Shown: positions 25,725-34,644, counted from the stretch's first letter. The stretch: 64,000 nucleotides of DNA from Thioalkalivibrio sp. ALE14 (GCF_000376845.1 NZ_AQXY01000026.1:1-64000); one strand, 5' to 3'. A program made the numbers and translations. Notes: a model not told the origin generated them from the sequence alone.

Positions 25725-26492
25725 CTAGTTTCCTCCTGCTGCAAGCCCCGGAACGCCGGAGGGCGGGCCCCCGCGGTCGGGAAGGCCCGCCGGGTGCGGC
25801 GGATGTTCCGATCCGGGATCCTCCCATGCAGTGTAGTGGGGAACGTCCGATGGTGCCGGAAGCTGCAATCGCTGCCGCCAGGCCAGCAGTGCGGTTCCCG
25901 CCGCATCCGTGTATGCCAGGCACGGGATGCGCGTGCCGCGATGTCGGTGGGGTGAGCCGCACACCTCGATGGGCAGGCCGTGACGCTGCAGCAGCCGTGC
26001 GAGGGCCGGACGCACCAGAAAGAACATGCGCGAGTATGCGTGGCGTCGCGCGTATTCCTGCGCGGCCTGGCAGAGGTAATAAAGGATCTCGGACGAAGCC
26101 CCGCGTACGATCAACCGCGACACTTCCAGTGCCGCGGCATCGGCTTCGTCCGCCACTTCCGGGAAGAGTCGGCAGTTTGCGGTGGTGGGCAGGGGGCGCT
26201 GTCCCGGCAGGATCAGGCGCATGGTGCCCACCCAACGCGTTTCCGGAGGGCGGCCCTCGTGGCCGACCAGGAAATGTTCGGCGTGCTCGTCGAAGACATC
26301 GCGCTCGACGCCGTCCGGGTGCTGTTCCGGCGGTTCAAAGCCGGTCTCGCGGCAGTACACCTCGTAGCGCAGCCGGAAGTGGATGCGTCGGGCGGCCTCG
26401 GAGCGGGCGAGATAGGTGCGCAAACGGCCGGGGCTATGCACGCGACGGGGCCCGCCCGGTACCGCATGCAGTGAATGATCGTGGAGGCGCAA
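25725..26492 (-). CDS. Exosortase-associated acyltransferase, LuxI/FeeM-like (second copy)
   Basis: A 255-residue paralogue of the following gene. It keeps FRLRYEVYCRETGF, TMRLILPGQ and ALEVSRLIVRG, again matching the acyl-homoserine-lactone synthase/N-acyl amino acid synthase superfamily, but the two proteins differ along most of their length. The stop at 25725 is 2 bp from the start of the first copy, whose ribosome-binding site lies inside this gene, so translation is coupled. The C-terminus is Pro/Gly-rich (about residues 205-255). Two different acyltransferases in tandem suggest two acylation steps or two substrates. Function inferred from family. Confidence 0.83.
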   Translation of the reverse strand: MRLHDHSLHAVPGGPRRVHSPGRLRTYLARSEAARRIHFRLRYEVYCRETGFEPPEQHPDGVERDVFDEHAEHFLVGHEGRPPETRWVGTMRLILPGQRPLPTTANCRLFPEVADEADAAALEVSRLIVRGASSEILYYLCQAAQEYARRHAYSRMFFLVRPALARLLQRHGLPIEVCGSPHRHRGTRIPCLAYTDAAGTALLAWRQRLQLPAPSDVPHYTAWEDPGSEHPPHPAGLPDRGGPPSGVPGLAAGGN

Positions 26493-26570
26493 TGGCGCCA
26501 GGGTTCAAGGCCAATACGGCCACTGGATGATGCATGTTCCTGCTCCCATGGTTGGGGCGGGGGGCATGCT

Positions 26571-27143
26571 TCAGGCCGCGGCGTTCGCGAACTGCAGCCC
26601 GACCCCCCTTGGACTGGAAAAGACAACGACGCCGTCGCGCACGCCGCCATCCGGGATCGCCACGCGAATGGCGGTGCCAGGGGGCAGCCGCGGCTGGTAG
26701 CGCAGTGGCATGACCCGCGCGCCGAAACGCGAGATGTCCACCAGCCGGCAGCGTGCCGGGTGCCCCTGAACCCACATCTCCGTGAACAGGTTGACCATCC
26801 TGCGCGGCCAGCGCCGCCGTTCCTCGCGCGCCGGTGCGGCCTCGCCGGCCTCCTGCCCCTCGCCGAATTGCCATACCATCGCCGCCCCCCAGTGGCGCTC
26901 TTCCGCGGAACCGGCATAAACCTCGGCCTGTGCCGGGTCAGTGACGGGTGGCGAGCCCAGGCGGTCGATCAATGCGGCGACGAAGCTGGCGGAGACCTGT
27001 TCGTACTCCTCCGCGGTTTCCAGATCCTGATAAAGCTGGCCATGGATCTCGTCGAGGAGGCGGAGGCGTTCCGCCCACGTCTCGTTCGCGATGGCCGGGA
27101 ACCAGAAGTCCGCGAGCTCCAGTGCCAACTTTTCGTGACTCAT
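26571..27143 (-). CDS. PilZ-domain (cyclic-di-GMP-binding) protein
   Basis: A 190-residue cytoplasmic protein. The N-terminal half is helical. The C-terminal half is a PilZ domain with an RxxxR-type element (RRRWPRRMVN) and DISRFGARV, matching the second PilZ motif D-x-S-x-x-G. I start it at the ATG at 27143; an upstream ATG at 27248 would add 35 unlikely residues. It is the first gene of the minus-strand operon, 78 bp before the second acyltransferase. It would let the operon's enzymes or the EPS machinery respond to cyclic-di-GMP, the usual trigger for biofilm polysaccharides; this link is inference. Confidence 0.82.
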   Translation of the reverse strand: MSHEKLALELADFWFPAIANETWAERLRLLDEIHGQLYQDLETAEEYEQVSASFVAALIDRLGSPPVTDPAQAEVYAGSAEERHWGAAMVWQFGEGQEAGEAAPAREERRRWPRRMVNLFTEMWVQGHPARCRLVDISRFGARVMPLRYQPRLPPGTAIRVAIPDGGVRDGVVVFSSPRGVGLQFANAAA

Positions 27144-27504
27144 CAGCGATCCTTGATGGTCGGTGCAGGGGCCGCTGCAGGCTTGAGACTCTACCCATTG
27201 GCGCTGAAGCAAACCCTGTACCAGTTCACAGAAGTGACCGGGATTCATTCATCTTCGCGCGATTGGCGGCTCCGTGATCCGCGCGTCAGTTAGCGGGATG
27301 TAAACAATCCCGACATCTGTGGACAGGCCTTCCCAAACCCACTTCAATGAACCTGGGATTTTTCCCAACCCGGGCGGCACCTGCGTGGCGCCGGGCCCGG
27401 GTGGTCCCGGTGCCACGCAGGTGCGTCCGGGGGACAGGTATTCGCTGCAGATCGGCCCGTCGGCGCTCCCTGCGCCGGTGCGGTCGGCGGGAAGCTGGGT
27501 CGTA
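27144..27504. other. Divergent promoter region between the minus-strand operon and the EPS core genes
   Basis: This 361-bp gap separates two divergent transcription units and must contain promoters for both. I found no box pair convincing enough to annotate and no sigma-54 match on either strand. It contains a long hairpin (separate entry) in the leader of the chain-length gene. A reading frame on the plus strand is open from 27319 but lacks protein-like features before 27505. Confidence 0.5.
27377..27424 (+). promoter_or_regulatory. Long GC-rich hairpin in the 5' leader of the EPS core operon
   Basis: GCACCTGCGTGGC (27377-27389) pairs perfectly with GCCACGCAGGTGC (27412-27424). The stem can be extended inward by GCCGGG/CCCGGT (one G-U pair), giving about 19 bp with a 10-nt loop. 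It lies 80 bp before the start codon of the chain-length determinant. No T run follows, so it is not a simple terminator. It could be a leader-RNA control element, a transcript-stabilising structure or a protein-binding palindrome. Confidence 0.55.
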
Positions 27505-29049
27505 ATGGAAAAGATCGTTCAAGAGCTCTGGCAGCATGTCCGGGCCACCTGGCGCAAGCGCTGGTGGATCCTGCCCATCGCCTGGCTGGTCTGTCTGGGT
27601 GGCTGGGCCTACGCCCACAACCTGCCGGATACCTATCAGGCGGATGCCCGGGTCTACGTGAACACCCAGTCGGTTCTCGATCCGTTGCTGCGCGGCATGA
27701 CGGTGCGTCCGAACACCGAGCAGCGCCTGCGCATGATCACCCGCACCCTGCTCAGCCGGGATAACCTCGAGGAGATTGCCCGCGAGAGCGATCTCGACGT
27801 CCTGACGGGCAATTCCAGTCTGGATGCCCAGGTGGCATTGCTGCGTTCCCGCCTGACCCTGGAAGGTGGCGAGCGCGACAACATCTACAGCGTACGCTTC
27901 CGCCACAGCAACCCGGAGGTGGCCTACCGGGTGGTGCGCGAGACGGTCGACCTGTTCATGGCCCGTGGCATGGGCGATTCGCGCCTTGATCTCACCACCT
28001 CGCAGCAGTTCATCGAGCGTCAGCTCGAGAACTACGAGCAACAGCTGCAGGAGAAGGAAGCCGAGATCGAACAGTTCAAGCGCGACAACGCGCGCTTCCT
28101 CAGTGGTGACGGAAACTTCTATTCACGCCTGGAGCGGACCCGCGATCAGCTGCAACAGGCGCGCCTGCAGCAGCGCGAGGCCCAGAGCCGGCTGCAGACC
28201 CTGCAGCGGCGTGCGCGTGAAGGCCGGGCCAATGGCCTGGGGGGCTACGAGAACTCGGAGCTGGATCGGCGCATTAGTGACCTGCAGCAAAACATCGATG
28301 CGATGCGGTTGAGCTACACCGACGAGCACCCGGACGTGGTGTCGTCCCGTCGTATCCTGGCCGAGCTGGAAGAACGCCGGGAACAGGAAGCGCGGGAGTT
28401 CGCACAGAACCCGCAGGCCATCCAGCGTCCGGGCAGCAGTAACGAGGCCCTGCAAAACGCCATCAGCGAAACCGAAAGCGAGGTTGCTTCGCTGAACACG
28501 CGCATTGCCGAATTCGAGGACCGGGTGGCGCGGCTGGAGGGCGACGTGGATCGCGCCCCGGCAGTGGAATCCGAACTGACTTCTCTGACACGCAATTACG
28601 ACGTCATGCGCAACTCGTTCCGCCAGCTACAGGACCGCCGCGAGCAGGCCGTCATGTCCGGCGCCGTCGAGAGCCAGACCGATGCGGTCGATTTCCGCGT
28701 GCTCGAGCCGCCGCGTCAGCCCACGGCGCCGGCTTCGCCGGATCGTCCCATGCTGGCGACGGCGGTACTCCTGGTCGGCCTCGGAGCGGGTACCGGCTTC
28801 GCCTTCCTGCTCTCGCAACTGCGGCGGACGATCAGCAGCAGCCAGCAACTGGCGGCGGTGACCGGCCGGCCGGTCCTGGGTAGTGTATCGCGCGTGCGCA
28901 CGCCAATGACCCGGCATCGGCGCCTGTCCGAACTGGCGGTGTTCGCGGCTGCCCTGGGAACGCTGGTGCTGGTATATGCCGTGGTGATGGGGCTCTATGC
29001 GACCGGGTCCGAGTTCCTTCTGGACGAACTCATGGGATTGGTTCGATGA
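27505..29049 (+). CDS. XrtA-system polysaccharide chain-length determinant (Wzz/EpsC-like)
   Basis: A 514-residue inner-membrane protein that sets EPS chain length and couples to the export channel. It has an N-terminal membrane helix (WWILPIAWLVCLGGWAYA, about 21-38), a large periplasmic coiled-coil region (about 150-400, rich in Gln/Glu/Arg) and a C-terminal membrane helix (about 425-445) after a Pro-rich PRQPTAPASPDRP stretch. A third hydrophobic segment lies near the end (about 475-500). Length and layout match the PEP-CTERM-associated family (TIGR03007 type). The start chosen is the ATG at 27505 because family members begin close to the first helix; the frame is open further upstream. 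The partner kinase follows after 115 bp. Confidence 0.9.
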   Translation: MEKIVQELWQHVRATWRKRWWILPIAWLVCLGGWAYAHNLPDTYQADARVYVNTQSVLDPLLRGMTVRPNTEQRLRMITRTLLSRDNLEEIARESDLDVLTGNSSLDAQVALLRSRLTLEGGERDNIYSVRFRHSNPEVAYRVVRETVDLFMARGMGDSRLDLTTSQQFIERQLENYEQQLQEKEAEIEQFKRDNARFLSGDGNFYSRLERTRDQLQQARLQQREAQSRLQTLQRRAREGRANGLGGYENSELDRRISDLQQNIDAMRLSYTDEHPDVVSSRRILAELEERREQEAREFAQNPQAIQRPGSSNEALQNAISETESEVASLNTRIAEFEDRVARLEGDVDRAPAVESELTSLTRNYDVMRNSFRQLQDRREQAVMSGAVESQTDAVDFRVLEPPRQPTAPASPDRPMLATAVLLVGLGAGTGFAFLLSQLRRTISSSQQLAAVTGRPVLGSVSRVRTPMTRHRRLSELAVFAAALGTLVLVYAVVMGLYATGSEFLLDELMGLVR

Positions 29050-29164
29050 CGGCGCCGATCGGGTTCGCCGGGCACTGGCCCGGTAATCAACGCGCGGGCG
29101 GACTATCTTTCAGGAAACGGGCCGGCTCGCCGAAGCCGGTTGCCGACAGGGGGCTGACAGCGCG

Positions 29165-30061
29165 ATGAGCATTATCGAGAAGGCACTGGACAAGAACCGG
29201 GCGCGTCAGCCGATCGCTGAAGCAAGGGCGGAACAGGCGCCGGCCCCCGAAACCGCGAAACCCGACCCCGAACCTCAACGGGCACCGGTATCACAGGAAG
29301 TCAGCATCGATTTCGCCTGGTTGCGCAAGCAGGGGATCATCGTACCCGGGGACCAGCGTTCCAGCGTCGCGGAAGAGTTCCGCATGATGAAGCGCCCGCT
29401 GCTGAACAACGCCTTCGGGCGCCACGCGGCAATGCGCGTGCCCCGCGGTCGGCTGATCATGATCACCAGTGCCCTGCCAGGGGAAGGCAAGACCTTCACC
29501 AGTGTGAACCTGGCCCTGAGCATGGCGATGGAGCTGGAGCGCACGGTGCTGCTGGTGGATGCCGACGTGGCGCGACCGGCGATCCCCCGCACGCTGGGTT
29601 TCAAGGCCGACCTAGGACTGATGGATGTCCTCAGCGAGCCGGATATCCAGATCCCCGATGTCCTGTTGCGCACCAACGTGGAGAACCTGACCGTTCTGCC
29701 CGCGGGCCGTCCGCACGGGCGTTCGACCGAGATCCTGGCGAGCGACGTGATGCGGGATCTGGTCGATGACCTGCACGATCGCTACGAGGACCGGATCATC
29801 CTGTTCGACTCCCCGCCCCTGCTGGCGACCAGCGAGCCGGGCGTGCTGGCGACCCACATGGGTCAGGTGGTGATGGTGGTCGAGGCCGATCGCACGCCGG
29901 CCAGCACGGTGGAGCGGGCCATGCATCAACTCGATTCCTGCGGGGTCGTGCTCACCTCTCTCAACCGCGCGACGCCCGGTATCGGCATGGGGGGGCAGTA
30001 CTACGGGGGCAGCTACTATGGCAGCGAGCGTGATCATGTCGCCGGCGCCCCGTCCCGCTAG
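29165..30061 (+). CDS. XrtA-associated tyrosine autokinase (BY-kinase)
   Basis: A 298-residue cytoplasmic bacterial tyrosine kinase of the CpsD/EpsD type. Walker A is SALPGEGKTF (about 102-111), Walker A' is VLLVDADVARP (about 128-138), and Walker B is in RIILFDSPPLL. The C-terminus carries a tyrosine cluster (GGQYYGGSYYGSE), the expected autophosphorylation site. It works with the chain-length protein upstream, the phosphorylation cycle controlling polymerisation and export. Its 3' end overlaps the start of the beta-barrel gene. Confidence 0.93.
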   Translation: MSIIEKALDKNRARQPIAEARAEQAPAPETAKPDPEPQRAPVSQEVSIDFAWLRKQGIIVPGDQRSSVAEEFRMMKRPLLNNAFGRHAAMRVPRGRLIMITSALPGEGKTFTSVNLALSMAMELERTVLLVDADVARPAIPRTLGFKADLGLMDVLSEPDIQIPDVLLRTNVENLTVLPAGRPHGRSTEILASDVMRDLVDDLHDRYEDRIILFDSPPLLATSEPGVLATHMGQVVMVVEADRTPASTVERAMHQLDSCGVVLTSLNRATPGIGMGGQYYGGSYYGSERDHVAGAPSR

Positions 30062-31550
30062 GCCCCGGGGCCCGGCGGTGGCCCGTCGGTGGTGGATCGG
30101 CGCGGCCGCGGTCGTGCTGGCGGTGCCCGGTAGTGCGCAGGCCGTCGACTGGACGTTCACCCCGCGGGTCACGGTATCCGCGGAGGTGACCGACAACGCC
30201 CGCCTGGCCCCGCGGGGGCAGGAGGAGGCGGACCTGATCGGCACGGTGAGCCCCGGCTTCACGTTGCGCGGGGAGGGTGCGCGCAGCGACACCCGCATTG
30301 ACTACCGCATGAATTCGCGCTTTTATGCCGACGATACACGCCAGGACCGCACGACCCACACCCTGCGCGGCCGCACGAACTGGGAGCTGGTGGACGACAC
30401 CTTTTTCGTCGATGCCGGGGCCTCGCGTACCGAGCAGGCGGCCTCGATCCTCGGGCCGGTCGGGATCGGGGGCAGTACCCCGCGCGAGAACCTGCAGGAG
30501 ACCACCACCTACAGCGTCTCGCCGATGCTGCGCACCCGCTACGGCAGTTTCGCCACGCAGGAGATCCGCTACACCTACGGCGAGAATCTCTACCACCGCA
30601 GCAACCGCCAGGACAGCGACTACCACCGGGGTGAATACGTCCTCGACAGCGGGGCCGCGTTCAACCGGCCCTTCTGGCAGCTCGCCGGGTTCTACGAGAA
30701 GGAACGCTTCGAGGACGGCCTGGAGGGCGAGTTCGGGCAGGTCAGCGGGACGCTCGGCTACCGCTTCGGTCGCTCTCTGCGCCTGTTCGGCGTGGTCGGG
30801 GAGGACTTCAACGACTACGCCACGACCCGCGAGGACGACGACGGAAGCTTCTGGCAGGTCGGCGCAGGCTGGGCCCCCACCCGGGTGACCAACATCGAGG
30901 CGCGCTACGGCGAGCGCTACTTCGGCAAGAACCGCGCGCTGTCGGTGGACCATCGCAGCCGCCGCGCCACCTACCGCCTCAGCTACACCGAAGGGGTGAA
31001 CTCGACCCGGCAGCGCCGCGAGGGGCCCTTTGCCCAGTTGGCGGAGGATATTCAGTTCATGACCTTCGGCGAGCTTCTGGAAAATTACAGTTTTGACGAG
31101 ATTTTGTTGTTCCTCGATAACCCGGCACTGGCTGACGAGGCGTTCATCGAGGGCTTCTACCTGACCCGCACCTGGCGTGCGGGCTGGAGCTACGACACCG
31201 GCCGCAGCGTGTTCGGCGTCAATCTGATCCAGACCGAACGCGAATCCGAGACCCAGACCAACATTGGCCTGTTCGAGGACAACCGGACCCAGCGCGGGGC
31301 CAACGCCTTCTGGCAACGGCAGGTCGGCCCGCGCACCACCTCCCTGCTGAGCACCGGCATCAGCCGGACCGAGTTCGCCGACAGCGATCGCGAGGATGAC
31401 CTCTGGTTCCTGCGGGCCAGCGTCACCCGTCAGTTGACCCCGGACACCAGCGCGAGCCTCGCCGTCCGCCACCAGCGCCGCGATTCGACCAGTGCGGCCA
31501 ACGAGTACCGCGAGAACGCGGTCATCGGCACGCTGACCAAGGAGTTCTGA
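30036..31550 (+). CDS. PEP-CTERM-system outer-membrane beta-barrel protein (TIGR03016 type)
   Basis: A 504-residue secreted protein with a signal peptide (RRWWIGAAAVVLAVPGSAQA) followed by alternating beta-strand patterns rich in Tyr, Arg and Asp and a C-terminal Phe (LTKEF), as in outer-membrane barrels. Position between the tyrosine autokinase and the ExeA-like ATPase is that of the conserved PEP-CTERM-associated hypothetical barrel. An ATG at 30018 is also possible; both starts lie inside the preceding gene. A plausible role is an outer-membrane EPS secretion or anchoring porin; not proven for this family. Confidence 0.82.
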   Translation: MSPAPRPARPRGPAVARRWWIGAAAVVLAVPGSAQAVDWTFTPRVTVSAEVTDNARLAPRGQEEADLIGTVSPGFTLRGEGARSDTRIDYRMNSRFYADDTRQDRTTHTLRGRTNWELVDDTFFVDAGASRTEQAASILGPVGIGGSTPRENLQETTTYSVSPMLRTRYGSFATQEIRYTYGENLYHRSNRQDSDYHRGEYVLDSGAAFNRPFWQLAGFYEKERFEDGLEGEFGQVSGTLGYRFGRSLRLFGVVGEDFNDYATTREDDDGSFWQVGAGWAPTRVTNIEARYGERYFGKNRALSVDHRSRRATYRLSYTEGVNSTRQRREGPFAQLAEDIQFMTFGELLENYSFDEILLFLDNPALADEAFIEGFYLTRTWRAGWSYDTGRSVFGVNLIQTERESETQTNIGLFEDNRTQRGANAFWQRQVGPRTTSLLSTGISRTEFADSDREDDLWFLRASVTRQLTPDTSASLAVRHQRRDSTSAANEYRENAVIGTLTKEF

Positions 31551-31553
31551 GTC

Positions 31554-32642
31554 ATGTACGAGGAATTCTACGGGTTCACCGGCCGGCCCTTCGCGCTGAG
31601 CCCCGATCCGCGTTTCTTTTACGCGAGCAAGGGCCACAGCCGGGCGATGGCCTATCTCGAATACGGCGTGCAGCTGGAGGAGGGCTTCATCGTCATCACC
31701 GGCGAGGTCGGGGCGGGCAAGACGACCCTGGTGCGCAGCCTGTTCGAGACCCTGACCGACAAGCCCCTGGTGGCGGCCCAGCTGGTCAGTACCCAGCTGG
31801 ATGCCGAGGACCTGCTGCGCTCGGTCTGCCTCGCCTTCGGTCTGGAGGATGCCCCGAATCACAAGGCCGGCCAGCTGCGGCGTCTCGAGACCTTCCTGCA
31901 TGACACGCGTGCGCGGGGGCAGCGGGCGCTGCTGGTGGTCGACGAGGCGCAGAACCTGGGGCCCGACGCCGTGGAAGAACTGCGCATGCTGTCCAACTTC
32001 CAGGGCGAGGACGGGCCGCTGCTGCAGAGCTTCCTGCTCGGGCAGCCGGAGTTTCGGCGCCTGCTGCGCAGCGAAAACATGCAGCAGCTGCGGCAGCGCG
32101 TGATTGCGACCTACCACCTGGGGCCGATGGACGAGGACGATACACGCGCCTACGTCGAGCACCGGCTCGCCCGGGTCGGGTGGAGCGGGCGGCCGCATTT
32201 CGACGACGATATCTGGCCGCGTATCCACGACTACACCAGCGGCATCCCGCGCAAGGTGAATACCTTCTGCGACCGCCTGTTGCTGATGGGGTACCTGGAA
32301 GAGTGCGCCGATCTGGATGCGGCGCGGGCGCAGCAGGTCATCGACGAGATCGAGGAAGACCTCGAAGGGGTCCTGCTGGACGAAGGTCCAGCCGCCGCGC
32401 AGTCTTCCGAACGCCGCTCGGAGCCGGAGGACGTCGCCCGCGCCGATGACCAGGCCATTGCGAGCCAGGTCTCCATGCTGCGCATCGAACAGGACATCGA
32501 GGCGCTGGAAGAACGCCTGCAACGGATCGAGCGCAATCTCCTGGTCAACTTTCGGGTGACCCAGGAGGTGCTGAAGATCGTGCGTGACGAGGGCTACGAG
32601 CCGGAGTCTCTGGCGCCGGTTCCCAGCGCCGCGCGCTCGTAG
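31554..32642 (+). CDS. XrtA-associated ExeA/GspA-like ATPase (TIGR03015 type)
   Basis: A 362-residue AAA-type ATPase. Walker A is GEVGAGKTTL (about 47-56) and Walker B is LLVVDEAQNL; the N-terminus MYEEFYGFTGRPFALSPDP is characteristic of the ExeA-like group. A C-terminal stretch rich in Glu/Arg (about 300-340) is likely coiled coil. It begins 3 bp after the beta-barrel stop and 15 bp before the deacetylase, so it is in the same operon. ExeA-like ATPases help assemble envelope secretion complexes; the specific partner here is probably the EPS secretion machinery. Confidence 0.9.
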   Translation: MYEEFYGFTGRPFALSPDPRFFYASKGHSRAMAYLEYGVQLEEGFIVITGEVGAGKTTLVRSLFETLTDKPLVAAQLVSTQLDAEDLLRSVCLAFGLEDAPNHKAGQLRRLETFLHDTRARGQRALLVVDEAQNLGPDAVEELRMLSNFQGEDGPLLQSFLLGQPEFRRLLRSENMQQLRQRVIATYHLGPMDEDDTRAYVEHRLARVGWSGRPHFDDDIWPRIHDYTSGIPRKVNTFCDRLLLMGYLEECADLDAARAQQVIDEIEEDLEGVLLDEGPAAAQSSERRSEPEDVARADDQAIASQVSMLRIEQDIEALEERLQRIERNLLVNFRVTQEVLKIVRDEGYEPESLAPVPSAARS

Positions 32643-32657
32643 CCACGGGCCCCTGCC

Positions 32658-33563
32658 ATGCAGTCGCAAAGCGCCCAGCGTCCCAACGCCCTGACCGTCG
32701 ATGTCGAGGACTACTTCCAGGTCTCGGCGCTGGCCCCGTGCATCCCGCGCGATACCTGGGATGCGCGCGAATGCCGGATCGAGCGGAACCTCGAGCGCAT
32801 CCTTGAACTGTTCGATCAGAACGGTGCGCAGGCAACCTTCTTTACCCTCGGCTGGATCGCCGAGCGCTATCCGCACGCGATCCGCCGCATCGTCGACGCC
32901 GGCCACGAGCTGGCAAGCCATGGCTACGGCCACGAGCGGGTCACGGACCTGACGCCCGCCGCCTTCCGGTCCGATATCGAGCGCGCCCAGCGCATCATCG
33001 AGGACCTGTCCGGGGCCCCGGTTCGAGGTTATCGCGCGCCCAGCTTCTCCATCGGGGAGGGCAACCTCTGGGCGCTCGAGATTCTGCGCGAGGTCGGGCT
33101 GGAATACAGCTCGAGCATCTATCCCGTGCATCACGATCACTACGGTATGCCGGGGGCCCCGCGGCATCCGCATCGTCCGGTGTCCGCCGGGGTGCTGGAA
33201 CTGCCGCCGGCGACCCTGCGCATGGGCGGGCGCAACCTGCCAGCCGCGGGCGGCGGGTATTTCCGGCTGCTGCCGTACGCCCTGTCACGCCGGGCACTCC
33301 GGCGAATCGGGGCGGTGGATGCGATGCCGGCGGTTTTCTACTTCCACCCCTGGGAGATCGATCCCGGGCAGCCGCGAGTCCCCGGGCTGGGCGCGCGCAG
33401 CCGGTTCCGGCATTACGTGAACCTGCACCGGATGGAGTCGCGCCTGGAGCGTTTGCTACAGGACTTTCGCTGGGGCCGAATGGATCGCGTATTCGCCGCG
33501 GAACTGGCGACACCCGAAGACCCGGTACGGGCAAATGGGGACGGCCATGTACGAACCGCCTGA
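32658..33563 (+). CDS. XrtA-associated polysaccharide deacetylase (TIGR03006 type)
   Basis: A 301-residue NodB-type deacetylase. The metal-binding Asp is in TVDVEDYFQV near the N-terminus, the His pair in ELASHGYGH, and the Arg/Pro element in RGYRAPSFSI. A DUF3473-like C-terminal segment follows (FYFHPWEIDPGQPR). It would remove N-acetyl groups from EPS sugars. No signal peptide is seen, so it may act on lipid-linked intermediates in the cytoplasm, or be exported another way. It overlaps the next gene by 17 bp. Confidence 0.92.
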   Translation: MQSQSAQRPNALTVDVEDYFQVSALAPCIPRDTWDARECRIERNLERILELFDQNGAQATFFTLGWIAERYPHAIRRIVDAGHELASHGYGHERVTDLTPAAFRSDIERAQRIIEDLSGAPVRGYRAPSFSIGEGNLWALEILREVGLEYSSSIYPVHHDHYGMPGAPRHPHRPVSAGVLELPPATLRMGGRNLPAAGGGYFRLLPYALSRRALRRIGAVDAMPAVFYFHPWEIDPGQPRVPGLGARSRFRHYVNLHRMESRLERLLQDFRWGRMDRVFAAELATPEDPVRANGDGHVRTA

Positions 33564-34614
33564 TCAGCGCGCCAGCGGCACCGGTGCCCTCCAGGTACGG
33601 ACCCTGGCCGCAACCGATCATGCGCGCTGGGACCGGTTCGTGGAGAGCTGTCCCCAGGCAACCTTTTTCCATCGGGCCGGCTGGTCGACGGTGCTGCGCG
33701 AGGCGTTCGGGCACGAGACCTATTTCCTCTACGCCGAGGCGGATGGCGCCATCCAGGGCGTGTTGCCACTGGCGCGCATCCAGTCCCGACTGTTCGGGCA
33801 CTCGCTTTCCTCGCTGCCGTTCTGTGTTTACGGCGGTGTTGCCGCGGTCACCGACGCCGCGGCCGCAGCGCTGGATGCCCGGGCGCAGGCCCTCGCGCGC
33901 AGTTTGAATGTCGACTACCTCGAATACCGGAACCTCGAACCCCGGCACCCGGACTGGCCGACCAAGAGCGAGCTCTACGTGACCTTCCGCCGCCTGCTGG
34001 ATCCCGATGTCGAGGCGAACATGAACGCGATCCCGCGCAAGCAGCGCCGGATGGTGCGCAAGGGCATCAAGGCGGGGCTGGTCAGCGAGGTCGACGCGGA
34101 TCTCGACCGCTTCTATCCGATCTACGCGGCCAATGTCCGGCGCATGGGGACCCCGGTCTTCGCGCAAAAATACTTCCGCCTGCTGCTGGAGGTGTTTGGC
34201 GAGGATTGCGACGTGCTGACGGTGACGCACGAGGGCGAAGCGGTTGCCAGCGTGGTGAGCTTCTGGTTCCGCAACGAGGTGCTGCCCTACTACGGCGCGG
34301 GAACCCCGCGGGCCCGCGAAGTCGCGGGCTACGACTTCCTTTACTGGGAGCTGATGCGCCGTGCCTGCGAGGCAGGCTACCGCGTGTTCGACTTCGGCCG
34401 GAGCAAGCGCGATACCGGTTCCTTCAGCTTCAAGAAGAACTGGGGTTTCGAGCCGCAGCCGCTGTACTACGAATACGACCTGGTCCGGGCCCGCGAGATG
34501 CCGGACGTCAATCCCCTCAATCCCAAGTACCAGTACTTCATCAAGGCCTGGCAGCGCCTGCCCCTGCCGGTCGCCAACTGGCTCGGCCCCAAAATCTCCC
34601 GCTCCCTCGGCTGA
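33547..34614 (+). CDS. XrtA-associated FemAB-like GNAT-fold protein (TIGR03019 type)
   Basis: A 355-residue FemAB/Fem-related protein with two acetyltransferase-fold halves. Recognisable pieces are FFHRAGWSTVLREAFGHETY, the basic IPRKQRRMVRKG element, and the C-terminal YRVFDFGRSKRDTGSFSFKK. Fem proteins transfer amino acids from aminoacyl-tRNA to an amine; exosortase-linked members are thought to modify EPS or PEP-CTERM proteins, but the substrate is unknown. I prefer the ATG at 33547 (GGGGA upstream) over 33535. After it the plus-strand operon is interrupted by a repeat-flanked GxxExxY gene. Confidence 0.88.
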   Translation: MYEPPDQRASGTGALQVRTLAATDHARWDRFVESCPQATFFHRAGWSTVLREAFGHETYFLYAEADGAIQGVLPLARIQSRLFGHSLSSLPFCVYGGVAAVTDAAAAALDARAQALARSLNVDYLEYRNLEPRHPDWPTKSELYVTFRRLLDPDVEANMNAIPRKQRRMVRKGIKAGLVSEVDADLDRFYPIYAANVRRMGTPVFAQKYFRLLLEVFGEDCDVLTVTHEGEAVASVVSFWFRNEVLPYYGAGTPRAREVAGYDFLYWELMRRACEAGYRVFDFGRSKRDTGSFSFKKNWGFEPQPLYYEYDLVRAREMPDVNPLNPKYQYFIKAWQRLPLPVANWLGPKISRSLG

Positions 34615-34644
34615 GCGAATGGAAGGTCAAGGTCAAGTACGTTT

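Noticed and set aside
29961-33173. A 1070-residue open frame antisense to the EPS core genes
   Set aside because: It lies opposite several well-supported genes, and its composition (Arg/Gln/His/Pro/Ala-rich, no domain) is that expected of antisense frames in GC-rich DNA.
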